Both the position numbers and the translations under genes were made by a program. 64,000 bases of DNA from NCBI RefSeq assembly GCF_029689945.1, contig NZ_CP121451.1, positions 5,394,001 to 5,458,000 on the forward strand, read 5' to 3'. Below the pieces are notes generated by a model, which had not been told where the DNA came from, searched no databases, and was given only the letters and a program-made list of their open reading frames with translations. This DNA comes from Paenibacillus amylolyticus (lineage in GTDB: Bacteria; Bacillota; Bacilli; Paenibacillales; Paenibacillaceae). Below are positions 1-8,966 of this stretch, in pieces. Positions within the stretch are counted from its first letter, which is position 1, and each line of letters begins with the position of its first letter.

Positions 1-256
1 TACCCAAAGATGTACGTACAAAACCGAGCACAATCACAATCCGAGTAAAACTGGTCATCAGTACAAGCATTGCTGGAGCAATACTAAGCACCGTAATTAA
101 CAAAATAATGGACAGTGAACTCGTACTTGGTGTGCCTCCGTCCCCGTTTCCGATCTGAATATCAATATTCGGAATCGGTTCGGCAAAGGCAACCGTTACA
201 GATGCCAGACTGATAAGTCCTAATAAACAACACGCTAACCAAATCTTTTTCTTCAT
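1..256 (-). CDS. fliP: FliP, flagellar type III export gate protein (N-terminal part only)
   Basis: This is the beginning of FliP, a membrane subunit of the flagellar export gate; the gene runs off the left edge, so only about 85 residues are visible. The reading starts MKKKIWLACCLLGL, a signal-peptide-like hydrophobic stretch ending near AFAEP, followed by a Gly/Ser-rich segment and then SLSIILLITVLSIAPAMLVL and MTSFTRIVIVLGFVRTSLG. The last two are the characteristic first FliP membrane region. The ATG overlaps the stop of fliO (ATGA), so translation is probably coupled. The family normally has about 220 to 250 residues, so the core lies outside the window. Confidence 0.93.
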   Translation of the reverse strand, partial: MKKKIWLACCLLGLISLASVTVAFAEPIPNIDIQIGNGDGGTPSTSSLSIILLITVLSIAPAMLVLMTSFTRIVIVLGFVRTSLG

Positions 257-795
257 GAATCCCTCGACCGATCTGTAGTATTGTCTTTATCCAGGAGCTT
301 TTCCATCTTCTCTTTACGGTTAGGCATCTGCCGCAGTTTGGATTCAAACATTTCGTGAAAAGAAGTTGTGTCCTCTAGTTCCATTTCCCGCGGCGGTTCA
401 TCTTTACGGAAGCGTTTTGCGAGCTTGGCAATCAGAGGAGAGAAACTACCTTGTTGTGCAGCAGCATCTCGTTCGAAGGAATCAATGATTCTTTGCGCCT
501 CTTCCAAATCTGAAACCTTATCTACCAACTGGATGTCTTCACCTACACCAAGCAGATATACACTTCCACCAATTTCTATTATTTGCAGCGACTTGTTTTG
601 TCCCAGTCCAACCCCGCCCAGAATACGAATCGTGCCGTTCCGGAACCACTGTTGATTCCGTTTATTTAAGAATCGGATTAGATAGACAATAAGGACCAGG
701 ATGACGGCCAGGACAACAATCACCCATACAAGCTGTAAATAATAATTGGTTCCCGCGCCAGCTCCTCCTGGTATATCACCCTGAGCCATCATCAT
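253..795 (-). CDS. fliO: FliO (FliZ-type) flagellar biosynthesis protein
   Basis: This is a small membrane protein of the export apparatus that helps FliP assemble. It has 180 residues. A short Gly-rich N-terminus is followed by one membrane helix at about residues 22 to 42 (LVWVIVVLAVILVLIVYLI). Next comes the FliO domain with GGVGLGQNKSLQIIEIG and YLLGVGEDI, then a charged tail. The gene starts with three successive ATG codons five bases after cheY and has no clear Shine-Dalgarno sequence, which suggests coupling to cheY. It lacks the long signal-peptide N-terminus of some Bacillus FliZ proteins. The position between cheY and fliP is the same as in the B. subtilis fla/che operon. Confidence 0.9.
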   Translation of the reverse strand: MMMAQGDIPGGAGAGTNYYLQLVWVIVVLAVILVLIVYLIRFLNKRNQQWFRNGTIRILGGVGLGQNKSLQIIEIGGSVYLLGVGEDIQLVDKVSDLEEAQRIIDSFERDAAAQQGSFSPLIAKLAKRFRKDEPPREMELEDTTSFHEMFESKLRQMPNRKEKMEKLLDKDNTTDRSRDS

Positions 796-800
796 GTTTC

Positions 801-1166
801 TTAAACGCCCAGTGTCTTGCTAATCGCTTCGATAACCCGATCAGATTGGAAAGGTTTTACGATGAAGTCTTTGGCACCTGCCTGAATAGCATCAATAACC
901 ATGGCTTGTTGACCCATCGCAGAGCACATAATCACTTTTGCGTTAGCATCAATCTTCTTGATTTCTTTCAAAGCTGCAATGCCATCCATTTCGGGCATCG
1001 TAATATCCATTGTGATCAGATCCGGACGAAGCTCTTTAAATTTCTCAATTGCTTGTGAACCATCCTGTGCCTCACCAACAACCTCATATCCGTTTTTGGA
1101 CAAAATGTCCCGGATCATCATTCTCATAAATGCAGCGTCGTCTACGACTAAAATTCGGTTTGCCAT
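801..1166 (-). CDS. cheY: CheY chemotaxis response regulator
   Basis: This single-domain receiver transmits the signal from CheA to the flagellar switch. It has 121 residues, the usual length. The acidic pocket is VVDD (Asp9 and Asp10), the phosphorylation site is Asp54 in ITMDITMPEMDG, the switch serine is Ser82 in MCSAMG, and the conserved lysine is Lys104 in IVKPF. A good ribosome binding site (GGGAGG) lies about 12 bases before the ATG. It sits between fliY and fliO, which is normal for Bacillales, where FliY acts as a CheY-P phosphatase and FliM as its target. Confidence 0.97.
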   Translation of the reverse strand: MANRILVVDDAAFMRMMIRDILSKNGYEVVGEAQDGSQAIEKFKELRPDLITMDITMPEMDGIAALKEIKKIDANAKVIMCSAMGQQAMVIDAIQAGAKDFIVKPFQSDRVIEAISKTLGV

Positions 1167-1194
1167 CTTGATTCAAGTCCTCCCTAAATTGTGC

Positions 1195-2463
1195 TTATTG
1201 TAATTTCTGAATTCGGTCCCATTGGCTAACGATATCTATAACACGAACACCAAAGTTTTCGTCAATAACGACAACTTCTCCCTTGGCGATCAGTTTGTTA
1301 TTCACCAAAATATCGACAGGTTCCCCGGCTAACTTATCCAGTTCGACAATTGAACCCTGTGACAGTTCCAAAATATCTTTAATTTGCTTCTGGGTCCTTC
1401 CTAATTCTACGGTGACTTTAAGGGGAATGTCCATCAATAAATTCAAATTGTTTTCGTCTACCTGGCCAAACGCCCCATTTTGCAAATTGGCGAATTGAAC
1501 TGGTTGTACGTTAACATTCCTGTTTGGCATTCCACCGTAATGTTGAGGTGCACCATAAGGTTGCTGCGGTGGCATCCCATACGGCTGCTGTGGAGGCATC
1601 CCTTGCGGCATTCCCATTGGGGCCTGTCCATATCCGTTGTAGTCCTGAACAGGCTGCTGAGGTGCCTGTGGGGGCTGCTGGTGTTGAACCGGCGGCTGCT
1701 CAGCCACTGGTGGTGGCGTAGCTGGCACTGGTGCAGGTTCAGGTGTTGATGCGACTGGTGCGCTAGCAGTTGACTCCTGAGCGCCTCCAATCAGCATATC
1801 TACCATGTTTTTGGCAAAATGCACTGGTAGCAACTGCATCAGATTGGAATCGATCAGATCCCCGATTAACAAACGAAACGAAACTTGAATAAGTGTCTCA
1901 TCTGCTGGTAGATTACTTACGCCCTCTCCACTCTCCAGATTGAGAATATCAATTCCCGGAGGAGAAATATTCACAAAACGATTAAAAATCGTGGACATTG
2001 AGGTTGCAGAGGAACCCATCATCTGGTTCATTGCTTCCTGTACCGCACTGATATGGATTTCATTCAGTTCTTCATCGGCCGGATTTCCTTCGCCACCCAG
2101 CATCAAATCAGCGATGACTTGAGCATCTCTCTTCTTGATAACAAGTGAGTTAATGCCTTCAAATCCATCCACGTAATTCACATGAACGGCAACATGCGGT
2201 TTAGGAAAAGCTTCTTCAAACTGTGTTCGACTAATGATAGAAACCTTAGGTGTTGTAATATCTACTTTAAGGCCCAATAGCGTGGATAAGGCTGTTGCCG
2301 CGCTACCAAATGTAATGTTACCAATCTCCCCCAAGGCATCCTGTTCCAGCTCGGTCAAAAAATCATCAACCGTCTTTTCAGCGGGTTCCGAGTTGTTTAT
2401 CGATTCCGATTGCCTGAGCAAAGCATCGATTTCTTCTTGGGATAAATAATCCTTACTCGTCAA
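1195..2463 (-). CDS. fliY: FliY, switch protein with CheC-like phosphatase and FliN-like C-terminal domain
   Basis: FliY is a C-ring switch component which in Bacillales also dephosphorylates CheY-P. I place the start at the TTG at 2463 (protein MTSKDYLSQEEIDALLRQ), because GAAGGAG lies nine bases upstream; an upstream TTG at 2487 is also open. The N-terminus is FliM-like (EEIDALLRQ). A CheC-like domain follows, with DALGEIGNITFGSAATALS and a second copy near EAMNQMMGSSATSMS. Then comes a long Pro/Gln/Gly/Met-rich linker at about residues 235 to 335, and finally a SpoA domain (LLMDIPLKVTVELGRT, SQGSIVELDKLAGEPVDI). The repeated PQQPYG units in the linker are unusual in composition but typical as a flexible tether. 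It overlaps the reconstructed end of fliM. Confidence 0.93.
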   Translation of the reverse strand: MTSKDYLSQEEIDALLRQSESINNSEPAEKTVDDFLTELEQDALGEIGNITFGSAATALSTLLGLKVDITTPKVSIISRTQFEEAFPKPHVAVHVNYVDGFEGINSLVIKKRDAQVIADLMLGGEGNPADEELNEIHISAVQEAMNQMMGSSATSMSTIFNRFVNISPPGIDILNLESGEGVSNLPADETLIQVSFRLLIGDLIDSNLMQLLPVHFAKNMVDMLIGGAQESTASAPVASTPEPAPVPATPPPVAEQPPVQHQQPPQAPQQPVQDYNGYGQAPMGMPQGMPPQQPYGMPPQQPYGAPQHYGGMPNRNVNVQPVQFANLQNGAFGQVDENNLNLLMDIPLKVTVELGRTQKQIKDILELSQGSIVELDKLAGEPVDILVNNKLIAKGEVVVIDENFGVRVIDIVSQWDRIQKLQ

Positions 2464-3450
2464 ATTCTTCAACTCCTTCGGTGACAATCTCGTCTATTTG
2501 CACAGCCACACGGTCCTTGATTGTCCCGGACTGCCCATGTATTTCAGTTTGTCACCCACTTTAATGGAAAGTCCCTCATCAACGGGTTTGTTCAACGTGA
2601 TGACATCACCAACGGACAGACCCAGAAATTCCGCGATTGAAATTCTGGATTCTCCCAATTCCGCAACGATGGGTAACTTGGCTTTGTTCACACGTTCTCT
2701 TAGAGCATCATACTCTTCCGGAGCTCTCGTTTTCTTCTCCGAAACAAACCACTGATGCGTGGACAACCGTGACATAATAGGTTCAAGAACGACATGCGGT
2801 ATACATAGATTGATCATGCCTGTCGTGTCACCAATTTTGGTACTGAGCGAGATCAGAGCAATCGTTTCATTGGGAGATACAATCTGCATAAACTGCGGAT
2901 TGGTCTCGAGCGCTTCCATCCTCGGAGAAATATCCAACACGGTCTTCCATGCTTCCTGCAAACTTTCAAATGCACGGCTGAATATCCGCTCCATAATGGT
3001 CGTTTCAATCTCCGTCATCGATGCAATCTTGGTCGGAGCACTCCCGGTTCCACCAAGCAGGCGATCCAGCATCGCATATCCCACGTTCGGATGGACTTCC
3101 ATCACCATTCGTCCCTGTAGTGGCTCCGCTTCAAAAATGTTCAATATCGTCATCTTAGGAATAGAACGGATAAACTCATCATAAGGCAACTGTTCGACCT
3201 GAACGACATTGATTTGAACGAACGTCCGCAGTTGGGCTGAAAAATAAGTGGTGAGAAAGCGTGCAAAGTTTTCATGAATACGAGTCAAGCTTCGGATATG
3301 GTCTTTGGAAAAACGCACTGCCCGCTTAAAATCGTACGATCTGATTTTCTTCTGAGTTTCTTCCTTCTTCAATTCTTCTGCATCCATTTCACCAGAAGAA
3401 AGGGCTGCTAATAGGGCGTCAATCTCATTTTGTGATAATACATCCACCAT
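2453..3450 (-). CDS. fliM: FliM flagellar switch protein (apparent frameshift near its C-terminus)
   Basis: FliM is the C-ring protein that binds CheY-P and reverses the motor. The N-terminus has the CheY-binding motif LSQNEIDALLAAL. The middle domain contains GRMVMEVHPNVGYAMLDRLLGG, and the SpoA-like C-terminal domain contains GDVITLNKPVDEGLSIKVG. As read, the frame ends at 2494 with a nonsense tail (SRTVWLCK). Adding one base at about 2523-2529 restores the family ending: IKDRVAVQIDEIVTEGVEEFDE, with a stop at 2453. I therefore give the restored span. The shift looks like a one-base loss and is probably a sequencing error. A leader AGGGGG precedes the ATG. Confidence 0.93.
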
Positions 3451-3490
3451 GTTCTCACCCCCTTACAGGTCTACAGCGTGTTCTGTTCAT

Positions 3491-3949
3491 TTACATTGGC
3501 GCCATTACAAAAGCTGAAAAACTGGTGCTGCTCAACTTACCTTCAGGTAAAGCTTCATTAATTAGTCCGGTCAATCTTTCATTAAATTGAATTCGACCCT
3601 TCGCTGTAGCCAGCTCCTCAGACTTTGTATCCGCAAACGTCTGAATGATAATAGGCTTCACTGTAATTTCTTTAATTTTCTCAAAATCTTCTTTGGCTGT
3701 TTTGTCTGACAGCTTGAATGAGAAGCTAACGACTACAACATGATCCGTATCAGCCAAGTTGGTTTTAATTTCGCCAAGCTCAGAGGAAACCTCTACAATC
3801 TCATCCGCAGTCATTTTCTTTTCTTCAGCAGCTGCCGTATGTGTGTCGTTCTTATTCCCGTTCTGTCCTTGCATAAATACAAACACAACCACCACAATGA
3901 GTGTTATAGCCAGCAACATGGTTGCTAGCCAGGGCATCATTTTTTTCAT
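3491..3949 (-). CDS. fliL: FliL flagellar basal-body-associated protein
   Basis: This is a single-span membrane protein next to the stator and MS ring. It has 152 residues. The N-terminus MKKMMPWLATMLLAITLIVVV is a signal anchor. A Thr/Ala-rich stretch and the extracellular FliL domain follow, with VVVSFSFKLSDKTAKEDFEK and KGRIQFNERLTGLINEALPEGKL in the conserved order. It starts at an ATG overlapping the reconstructed stop of swrD, as in Bacillus operons. Confidence 0.92.
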   Translation of the reverse strand: MKKMMPWLATMLLAITLIVVVVFVFMQGQNGNKNDTHTAAAEEKKMTADEIVEVSSELGEIKTNLADTDHVVVVSFSFKLSDKTAKEDFEKIKEITVKPIIIQTFADTKSEELATAKGRIQFNERLTGLINEALPEGKLSSTSFSAFVMAPM

Positions 3950-4169
3950 CAGGATTCCTCCGTTTGCTGCACTTTAATAGTGGCTGCTGAACCCCGATTT
4001 CACGGTTGTAATCTTTAATCTTGGAAATAACGTCAGCGGCTTTTTCAAGCACAATGAGCCTCTTTCCAGTTACCAGAGTAATATACGTATCCGGCGTCTC
4101 TTCCACAATTTCAACCATCAGCGCATTTAACCACATGGGAGAACCATTTAACCGCGTAACCGAAATCAT
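3949..4169 (-). CDS. swrD: SwrD/FlbD-family small flagellar protein (apparent frameshift near the end)
   Basis: FlbD-family proteins have about 70 residues; in B. subtilis the gene at this place (swrD) raises motor torque for swarming. The sequence MISVTRLNGSPMWLNALMVE followed by TPDTYITLVTGKRLIVLEKA is the family signature. As read, the frame runs about 100 bases into fliL with a sequence unlike the family. One extra base at about 3988-3994 gives AATIKVQQTEES and a TGA stop overlapping the fliL ATG. That is the expected length and ending, so the long overlap is very likely an artefact. Confidence 0.87.
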
Positions 4170-4238
4170 GCTAAGCCCCCTTGATCAGAGTGGGAGGAGC
4201 AAGCTCCCCACGTTTTAAAAAAATTCATGAATCAGCTA

Positions 4239-5053
4239 TTAACGCTTCAGGTTAACAACTTCCTGAAGTATTTCATCCGACGTTGTAATGATCCGGGAGT
4301 TGGCCTGGAATCCACGCTGAGCTACGATCATCTCAGTAAATTCTCCGGTTAGATCCACGTTTGACATTTCAAGCTGTCCAGCAATGATTGCCCCCGTTCC
4401 GTCCTCAGCACTGTTCGCTGTCAATGGTTCAAGTGCCCCTTCCGGATTCGCGTTTGCTGTCATACGGTACAAGTTGCCCCAATTTTCTCAAGACCTTCTG
4501 GATTGACAACTTTACCTATTCCAATCTGTGGACCTGCTTCAATCGTTCCATCTGCCATGGTCTGGTTAATCGTTCCATCCTGACCAATCGTAAAGGAAAC
4601 GACATCATCTGGAATGGTAATATTTCCGCCACCATTATCCAGAACAAATAATCCATCCGATGTCAAAAGGTTACGTGCAGCATCCACATGAAAATCTCCC
4701 GCACGAGTCAGATAAGGTACTTCCTGATCTTCACTCAAACGTACCAAGAAGAATCCATCTCCATTAATCCGAAGATCTGTTGGATTATTCGTTGTCATTG
4801 GGCTACCTGCCAGATGCAGCGTATCAATTGAACCCACGGATACACCAAGGCCGATTTGTTTCGCATTGACACCACCAGAAGCATCTCCAGGGGCAGTTAC
4901 CCCCGCGGTCGTTTGGCTCATAATATCTTTGAACATAACCCGGCTGCCTTTGAAGCCAACCGTGTTTACGTTCGCAATATTGTTACCAATTACGTCAAGT
5001 TTGGTTTGAAAACCCCGCATCCCGGAAACGCCTGAGTACATTGATTTCAACAT
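4239..5053 (-). CDS. flgE: Flagellar hook/rod protein FlgE/FlgG (split by a frameshift)
   Basis: This is a structural axial protein. The N-terminal rod motif is [20 protein letters not shown] and [13 protein letters not shown]. The middle has [13 protein letters not shown], and the C-terminus has [20 protein letters not shown] and [20 protein letters not shown]. The reading breaks at a run of four C (4477-4480); one more base joins the two halves as [15 protein letters not shown], giving about 270 residues. In B. subtilis the protein at this position is the short hook protein FlgE. Many databases call the same length FlgG, and the sequence alone does not settle the name. Confidence 0.9.
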
Positions 5054-5134
5054 TTTTAAAAATCCTCCCAGTCTTCATTTGGTTACCGCATCAGTCGGTC
5101 AGCGGCATTCCGGCTCCCGAGAAGGACCAGCCGG

Positions 5135-5518
5135 TCAAGAGATGATTACAGCACTATCAATCTGAGTGAACACATTGTCCTTCATGCTCTCACTATCCAT
5201 AGCTGTAACCACAGTGCGATTTTTGACATTGACGATAAAAGCCATATCCTGCATTAAAATCAATGACTCTTTGGCTCCTTTGGCAGCAGCTTTGTCCAAA
5301 GCAGAACCAATTTTCTCCATTTGTTCGGTCTTGAGCTCAATACCACGCTGTTCCAATCGTTTGGCAGCATGATTGCTCAATTTCAGAAGATTATCTTCCA
5401 GTACCTTTGCAAAAGGTTTTTCGGGAACAGCCGATGATTCTCCCGTTTTGGGTCTTTGAAGCATATTCGGTTTAATTGTGCCTGAATATAACTGTCCAAC
5501 CGTTATGCGATCACTCAT
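5135..5518 (-). CDS. TIGR02530-family flagellar operon protein
   Basis: This 127-residue protein matches the small flagellar operon family TIGR02530 by memory of its pattern. An N-terminal linker with MLQRPK is followed by FAKVLEDN and LSNHAAKRLEQRGIELKTEQ. Then come DKAAAKGAKESLILMQDMA and FIVNVKNRTVVTAMD, ending in an IDSAVII-like tail. Its ATG overlaps the end of flgD by four bases and it precedes the hook protein gene, so a role in hook assembly is likely. Its molecular function is not established as far as I know. Confidence 0.8.
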   Translation of the reverse strand: MSDRITVGQLYSGTIKPNMLQRPKTGESSAVPEKPFAKVLEDNLLKLSNHAAKRLEQRGIELKTEQMEKIGSALDKAAAKGAKESLILMQDMAFIVNVKNRTVVTAMDSESMKDNVFTQIDSAVIIS

Positions 5519-6072
5519 ATCGTTTTCCCGCTATCTTCCGTCTCACCCGTTTCAGCGGAAGATTCAACTTCCTGGCTCTCGTTCGTTCCAGGGGTTAAAT
5601 CCTGAACGTTCTGCACCGGAGTTTGACTCTCTTCTGCCTGTTTTGGATAATTCACCTGAATGATCTCATCAAGCTTAATCTCGTCGTTGCCCACTTTTGC
5701 GTATTGAACGCTATCTCTTACTATGATGGAATCCACAATACCCTGACGCAAAGTTCCGTTGTCATCTTTATTAGAAGAAAGCCAACTTACCTCCATGCCA
5801 ATCATGCCGGATACAGCCCCAAGTGACTGGTTCAATGTTTTAAGCTGTGTAGATATGTTGACCAGTTGTTCCACGGAGCTGAACTGTGCCATTTGAGCGA
5901 TAAATTCCTTATCCTCCATCGGCTGCATAGGGTCTTGGTTTTGCAGTTGGGTAATCAGGATTTTTAGAAACTGATCTTTACCTAATTCTTTTGTTGCAGC
6001 ACTTGTGGTTGCTTTATTAGCTGCCGAATAGTTCGGCCAAGTATTATTTGTTGAAACAATTTCATTAGCCAT
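5515..6072 (-). CDS. flgD: FlgD hook-capping protein
   Basis: FlgD is the scaffold needed to polymerise the hook. It has 185 residues. The conserved N-terminal region is LGKDQFLKILITQLQNQDPM, then PMEDKEFIAQMAQFSSVEQL. The C-terminal part has a short beta-rich domain (GMEVSWLSSNKDDNGTLRQG) and ends in an acidic Ser/Glu tail. It is shorter than enterobacterial FlgD, as usual in Bacillales. It lies between fliK and the TIGR02530 gene. Confidence 0.92.
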   Translation of the reverse strand: MANEIVSTNNTWPNYSAANKATTSAATKELGKDQFLKILITQLQNQDPMQPMEDKEFIAQMAQFSSVEQLVNISTQLKTLNQSLGAVSGMIGMEVSWLSSNKDDNGTLRQGIVDSIIVRDSVQYAKVGNDEIKLDEIIQVNYPKQAEESQTPVQNVQDLTPGTNESQEVESSAETGETEDSGKTI

Positions 6073-6091
6073 TTGCTCACCTCATTTCTGT

Positions 6092-7480
6092 TTAAGCCTT
6101 AGCACTAAACGTATCTCTCTGTAATTCATTTCCTTCGACTTGCTCGCTCCGCCAGTTACGCAATTCCTCTTGCATTCCTGCGGTAGCTACAGCATCATCC
6201 GATTGTTCCTCACGCTCACGCGAACGGCGTTGTTGCTGAGAGTTACTTCCCGGCTGACGGCCTCCGTCCTGATACATCTGTGATCCGATTGAACTGTTCT
6301 GGGTCACCTCAAGTCGTTCCACTTGAATTCCCTGGGCTTGAAGTGAAGAACGCAGCTGCGTCATTTGTTGTTCGAGCATGTCTTTGGCCATCGTATGCTC
6401 AGTCATAAACCGTGCCACCAATTGCCCGTTCTGTAAGGTGATTTGAACGTCCAACTTCCCTAGATGCTCAGGCCGTAGCGAGATGGTCGCCTCGGAAAAT
6501 CCTTTTTGCTGTACAATATCCAGCTTGTTGACTACAAACTGTGTAATTTCTTTGGCGAACTGTGAGGTTTGCATTACAGGCTCAGCCGGTTTTCCTGCTG
6601 TAGTTCCTGATGAACGCAAGGACAGCTCTCCCGCAGTAATGATGGTTGTGTGTTCCACTTCTCCACCTGCTTTTGAAGCAGAGGTCGTTTCCGTCTCATC
6701 TTTTACCTGGGTTCCAGAGTTCGCCACTGCCGCAACAATAACCTGAGGTACGGCCGAATCTTGTTTCGACGCTTGAGGTGAAGTCGCTGGAGCAACTTGC
6801 ACAGCCTGATCCTTAACTGCAGTCAATGTATCCAGTATGGACTTCAGTTCAGTCCATCCCTTGTTACTCGTCGTATCCACTCCAGCCTCTTGAAGCTGGC
6901 TCTGCAGAGATTGCAGCAGATGCTTGAATTCAGGAGCGTTCTTCGCAACAGTACTCTCAGGTTCATTCATCGCGGCTACTAATTGTGTAAGCACATCCTG
7001 CAGAACAAACCGTACAGCTGCCGGATGCTGTGACAATTCAATTGCAGGTACTACACTTGCGCTTTTTGCTCCATCCGGAGACTCGTCGGAACCTTCTGCG
7101 TTCGTACCAGAAGCATCATTTAGCTGTGCATACAACTGTTGAATCAGAGTCTGCAAGCCTGCAAGCAGAGTTGGATCATTTTCCAAAGCTTCGTCAAGCG
7201 AATCCAAGTCCGTGAACAACGAGTTCAGCACATCCGTGATTGATGTCTCTTCCCCTTCTTCACTTGTAGCAAAAGAAAAGACCAACGGATTGGCAGTTAG
7301 GCTTCCAGCAGCGCTTGAACTATCACCTTCTGTGTTTCCACCCGATAACGATTGTGCAAGAGTTTGGAGGAATTCACCGCTAGTCCCTGCAGTTGAACCT
7401 TTCGATTGTGCTCCAGTCGTCTGAGCTGTTCCCGTTGCTTTTGCAGATGCTGTGGATGCCATTTGATATACAATCGACAT
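6092..7480 (-). CDS. fliK: FliK hook-length control protein
   Basis: FliK is the exported ruler that stops hook growth and switches the substrate of the export gate. It has 462 residues. The N-terminal two thirds are rich in Ala, Ser, Thr and Gln with low complexity, as in the ruler part of the family. The conserved C-terminal domain is at about residues 330 to 415: ATISLRPEHLGKLDVQITLQ, then LVARFMTEHTMAKDMLEQQM and LRSSLQAQGIQVERLEV. It is followed by flgD, as in B. subtilis. Confidence 0.9.
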   Translation of the reverse strand: MSIVYQMASTASAKATGTAQTTGAQSKGSTAGTSGEFLQTLAQSLSGGNTEGDSSSAAGSLTANPLVFSFATSEEGEETSITDVLNSLFTDLDSLDEALENDPTLLAGLQTLIQQLYAQLNDASGTNAEGSDESPDGAKSASVVPAIELSQHPAAVRFVLQDVLTQLVAAMNEPESTVAKNAPEFKHLLQSLQSQLQEAGVDTTSNKGWTELKSILDTLTAVKDQAVQVAPATSPQASKQDSAVPQVIVAAVANSGTQVKDETETTSASKAGGEVEHTTIITAGELSLRSSGTTAGKPAEPVMQTSQFAKEITQFVVNKLDIVQQKGFSEATISLRPEHLGKLDVQITLQNGQLVARFMTEHTMAKDMLEQQMTQLRSSLQAQGIQVERLEVTQNSSIGSQMYQDGGRQPGSNSQQQRRSREREEQSDDAVATAGMQEELRNWRSEQVEGNELQRDTFSAKA

Positions 7481-7517
7481 TTATTTTCACCTCCTCTCGA
7501 TAGCAGTGTAATCAGCT

Positions 7518-8459
7518 TTACTTGTTACCCATCAATCTGTTCAGTATTTTTGCAGTTTCAACCGAGTCCTCAGAAGACATGTTCTCAAGCAATTGAGAGC
7601 GTGTTGCATCATCTACCGAATTCAGGATGGTTAATGTTTTGTCAGGACTCAACTTGTATGTTTCCAACAATAACTTGGCGCCGCTTGAAGCGGACATCGA
7701 AGCAAATGTTTGACTAAGCTGGTTTTTATCCAGGTTTTTGCTTGTCGTTGTGGATGCAGTTGAGGTTGCTGCAGTTTCTTTTTTCAATCTGGATTGCAGT
7801 GCATCCAGTGCCAGATCGCCGGACGGTTTGGCATCCTTCATCATCATGGTGACATCGGCTGCTGTTTTTGGGTCCATCTTTTCAAGCACCTTGGTCCGAG
7901 CAGAGGATTGCATGGCGCTCAATAACAACACCATTTCCTCATTCGTCATATTTTGCAAGATTGGTGCAGCTTTGCTCGGGCTCATGTCAGCATACATTTT
8001 AGCCAAATCTTTTATTTGCTTTTGATAATCGGACTCCGTTTCCGGCGTTGCTGCTGCAGCCGTTTCAGCCGCTTTTTCCGCATCATCCAGCTTCTTCTGA
8101 AGTTCCGTGGCTTTCTTCGCTTCGGTTGTTGTTGCTTCCTGTGCTGCCTTAAGCTCTGTTTCTTTGGCAGTTACCTGGGACTTCAGCTTTTCGATTGTGG
8201 CTTCAGCACTTTCAACCTGCTGCTCACTCTTCTCCAGCTTCTCTTTCTCAGGATCAAGTACAGGATCAGGTACCCATTCCTTGACTACCGGTATCTTATT
8301 GGCGAATTCAAACAAATTATTTCGAATATCTACATTAAATAGCGTAAGTAATACACCTAGCAATACTACGGTGAATACAATCGGGATTGAGATCATGAGA
8401 AATTTTTCCCAACCGCCTCCCGACTCTTTTTCCATGTCGCTATCATCTTTAACAGCCAT
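7518..8459 (-). CDS. ylxF: MotE-like / YlxF flagellar operon protein with coiled coil and MgtE-N-like domain
   Basis: This 313-residue protein has one membrane helix at about residues 23 to 42 (ISIPIVFTVVLLGVLLTLF). A long charged coiled coil follows at about 75 to 160 (KEKLEKSEQQVESAEATIEK). The third part is an MgtE N-terminal-like helical repeat: YADMSPSKAAPILQNMTNEE, LSAMQSSARTKVLEKMDPKT, and a second copy near the C-terminus. YlxF/MotE-type proteins sit at this position between fliJ and fliK in Bacillus. MotE of other bacteria is a chaperone for MotC, so a role near the stator or export gate is an inference. Confidence 0.82.
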   Translation of the reverse strand: MAVKDDSDMEKESGGGWEKFLMISIPIVFTVVLLGVLLTLFNVDIRNNLFEFANKIPVVKEWVPDPVLDPEKEKLEKSEQQVESAEATIEKLKSQVTAKETELKAAQEATTTEAKKATELQKKLDDAEKAAETAAAATPETESDYQKQIKDLAKMYADMSPSKAAPILQNMTNEEMVLLLSAMQSSARTKVLEKMDPKTAADVTMMMKDAKPSGDLALDALQSRLKKETAATSTASTTTSKNLDKNQLSQTFASMSASSGAKLLLETYKLSPDKTLTILNSVDDATRSQLLENMSSEDSVETAKILNRLMGNK

Positions 8460-8502
8460 CGTTCATTCCTCCTTCACGAGACAACTTCGCTTCCGGCTCA
8501 CA

Positions 8503-8955
8503 TCAATTCGCGCGTCCGGCTTTGGCAGCGAAGCGTACAGTAGCCATCTCGTCCAGATCGTTCTGTTCCCGGAGGAGCATCTCCTGCTGAAATTTGATTT
8601 TGGCCTTGTCTCTTGCTCCAAGCCATACTTTTTCGTCAATCATCTTACCGTTGAGAAAGGTCTGATTCCGCTGCACATTGACCTGAGCATGTTTAACATC
8701 ACTATTTTTGCGTGAAATGCACTCATCAAGGTGATGTACATAACGCTGCATCTCTTGCAGACTGTTTACAGACGCTGTATTTTCCGTAGCAGATTGGATA
8801 ATGCTGACCAGATTACTTCTATCATTAAGAAGTTGTATCAGATGTTCTTCCTCCGTCTGAAGCTTACCGATCGCTGTGGATAACATCCACTCTGCCTGTG
8901 TTTTTTCATTACTCTTCAGGTCAACAACTTTCTGGAAATGATATCGAAATTTCAT
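8503..8955 (-). CDS. fliJ: FliJ flagellar export chaperone
   Basis: FliJ is a small coiled-coil protein which docks into the FliI ATPase ring. It has 150 residues. The start MKFRYHFQKVVDLKSNEKTQ is typical, and the rest is almost entirely heptad-like helix with many Glu, Gln and Lys, ending NDLDEMATVRFAAKAG. It starts 11 bases after fliI, which fits co-translation with its partner. Confidence 0.85.
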   Translation of the reverse strand: MKFRYHFQKVVDLKSNEKTQAEWMLSTAIGKLQTEEEHLIQLLNDRSNLVSIIQSATENTASVNSLQEMQRYVHHLDECISRKNSDVKHAQVNVQRNQTFLNGKMIDEKVWLGARDKAKIKFQQEMLLREQNDLDEMATVRFAAKAGRAN

Positions 8956-8966
8956 CGTTTACCCAT

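Noticed and set aside
3852..4169. Longer 105-codon reading of swrD overlapping fliL
   Set aside because: The extra tail does not resemble the FlbD family; one added base gives the normal 73-residue protein ending at the fliL start.
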